From positions 1-35,183 of the forward strand of contig CAZOKO010000016.1 of NCBI GenBank assembly GCA_964580455.1: a stretch of 35,183 bases of DNA. Reading direction: 5' to 3'. Below are positions 34,231 to 35,183 of this stretch, piece after piece (the first letter of the stretch is position 1; each line of letters starts with the position of its first letter). Position numbers and translations under genes: made by a program. The DNA is from CAZOKO01 sp964580455 (GTDB lineage Bacteria > Desulfobacterota > WTBG01). The notes beneath the pieces are model-generated. The model saw only the letters and a list, made by a program, of their open reading frames with translations. It did no database searches and was not told where the DNA came from.

Positions 34231-35013
34231 TTAAAAGAAGAATGAAGCCATAAAATAATCCCAAACCAGAATCAATACAGAAGAAATGACCACCGCTTCA
34301 GTCGTGGATTTGCTAACCCCTTCAGCTCCATAACCCGTAAAATAGCCCTTGAAACAGCAGACCCAGTTAACGATTATCCCAAAACTTATTGACTTATAGA
34401 ACCCTACGCTGACATCTTGTATTGTTACCATGTTTCTCATCTCACCAAAGTAACTTCCATAACTCAACCCCAGCATTTCCACGCCTACCAGATAACCACC
34501 AAAAATACCAATCAGGTTAAAGAAAGCTGACAATATAGGAAACACAATAATCCCGGCCAGGATATTTGGGACAACCAGATAGCGAATGGGATTTAAAGCC
34601 ATCATCTCCAGTGCATCTATCTGTTCGGTAATCCTCATAATGCCAATCTCGGCTGCCAGGGCAGAACCTGCCCGAGCTGTAATCATCAGCGCCGCCAATA
34701 CAGGACCTAATTCCCTAATCAAACTCAATGCTACTATCGGACCCAATAGAGACTCAGCAGCAAATTTATTGAGGGAATAATATCCTTGAATTCCCAGGAC
34801 CATACCTGTAAAAAGACCTGTCAAAATAACGATAAAGGTTGAATTGACACCCATAAAGCGAATCTGCTTAATGACACGGTAGAACTTGTAGGGAGGTAGG
34901 AAAGCCAATACAACGGCCTCAAAAAAGAATATACAAGCTTTTCCAAGACCACGAATAATCCCGATTGAAATGTTTCCTAATTGTCTAATTGGTAAGAGTA
35001 TTATATCAACCAT
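34231..35013 (-). CDS. mlaE: MlaE-type ABC transporter permease
   Basis: A 260-residue inner-membrane permease of the MlaE family. Characteristic blocks are GLFTGMVLGIQGYYSLNKFA (about 66-85), LIRELGPVLAALMITARAGSALAAEIGIMRITEQIDALEMMALNP (about 97-142) and the closing helix near VLILVWDYFMASFFF. It would pair with MlaF and the MlaD ring for lipid transport. First gene of the operon, with a good promoter candidate 79 bases upstream. The order E-F-D-C differs from the F-E-D-C-B order of E. coli. Confidence 0.95.
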   Translation of the reverse strand: MVDIILLPIRQLGNISIGIIRGLGKACIFFFEAVVLAFLPPYKFYRVIKQIRFMGVNSTFIVILTGLFTGMVLGIQGYYSLNKFAAESLLGPIVALSLIRELGPVLAALMITARAGSALAAEIGIMRITEQIDALEMMALNPIRYLVVPNILAGIIVFPILSAFFNLIGIFGGYLVGVEMLGLSYGSYFGEMRNMVTIQDVSVGFYKSISFGIIVNWVCCFKGYFTGYGAEGVSKSTTEAVVISSVLILVWDYFMASFFF

Positions 35014-35091
35014 TTTCGGACTTTTAAGATACCCTAAATGAAGATGTAAGATAATTTATTAGAACATCTATTTGGAAATTTACGTTGATGA

Positions 35092-35120
35092 AGTATATCG
35101 AAATTACTATAGTAGGTCAA
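35092..35120 (-). promoter_or_regulatory. Sigma70-like promoter candidate for the mla operon
   Basis: On the minus strand, TTGACC (35120-35115) and TATACT (35097-35092), each 5 of 6 to consensus, are separated by exactly 17 bases. The -10 box lies 78 bases upstream of the mlaE start codon. Confidence 0.5.
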
Positions 35121-35183
35121 GAATTTGTGATATATTATTTAGGGTAAGCTTGATAACTACTAGGATCTAATTTCTAATTTACT

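Overview
The window is a 35.2 kb AT-rich stretch of a bacterial chromosome. It looks like a diderm (Gram-negative type) anaerobe from a poorly sampled lineage. The diderm call rests on a complete Mla-type lipid transport operon, a SPOR protein and lipoprotein signals. A Planctomycetota (anammox-like), deltaproteobacterial or candidate-phylum source would fit the MglA-type GTPase, PATAN/DUF4388, deoxyhypusine-synthase-like and LarA genes and the many small intergenic repeats, but I cannot fix the phylum from this sequence. I see no transposase, integrase, phage gene, CRISPR array, tRNA or rRNA. Many genes have weak or no Shine-Dalgarno sequence.

Layout. 47-1923: an FAD-dependent reductase facing a small membrane protein (DUF5658-like). 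1924-2769: an 846-base gene-free stretch full of degenerate repeats. 2770-5260: a sugar-phosphate isomerase/epimerase-like TIM barrel and an exported LysM-like protein. 5434-8628 (+): deoxyhypusine-synthase-like enzyme, peptidase-MA-like metalloprotease and dNTP triphosphohydrolase. 8706-15437 (-): a six-gene cluster of DUF948-like, YtxH, TPR protein, MglA-type GTPase with a C-terminal zinc ribbon, membrane TPR/zinc-ribbon protein, and a DUF4388 protein with a pilin-like tail. 15733-18468 (+): LarA-family enzyme, then a zinc-ribbon/coiled-coil/SPOR protein. 18840-25114 (+): smc, ftsY and an exported MEMO1-AMMECR1 fusion. 25224-31967 (+): a full oligopeptide-type ABC transporter with two fused ATPase domains, an unusual substrate-binding protein and an extended OppC. 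32323-35013 (-): mlaE-mlaF-mlaD-mlaC.

How the genes work together. The Opp and Mla systems are each self-contained transporters, for peptides (or similar solutes) and for inter-membrane phospholipids. smc and ftsY are core housekeeping genes. The strongest candidate for an undescribed system is the minus-strand cluster 8706-15437. A small GTPase of the polarity-switch family sits among TPR scaffolds and a membrane protein that joins a cytoplasmic PATAN domain to a periplasmic pilin-like domain. The GTPase's zinc ribbon recurs almost unchanged at the N-terminus of the SPOR protein at 17167, which suggests a link to the cell envelope or division site.

Intergenic DNA carries several repeat families: REP-like hairpins with GAAA loops, an ACCACAGAG-type bipartite repeat, a CCCCGTTAGA inverted-repeat element, and an AATTCCTGAATCCC family.
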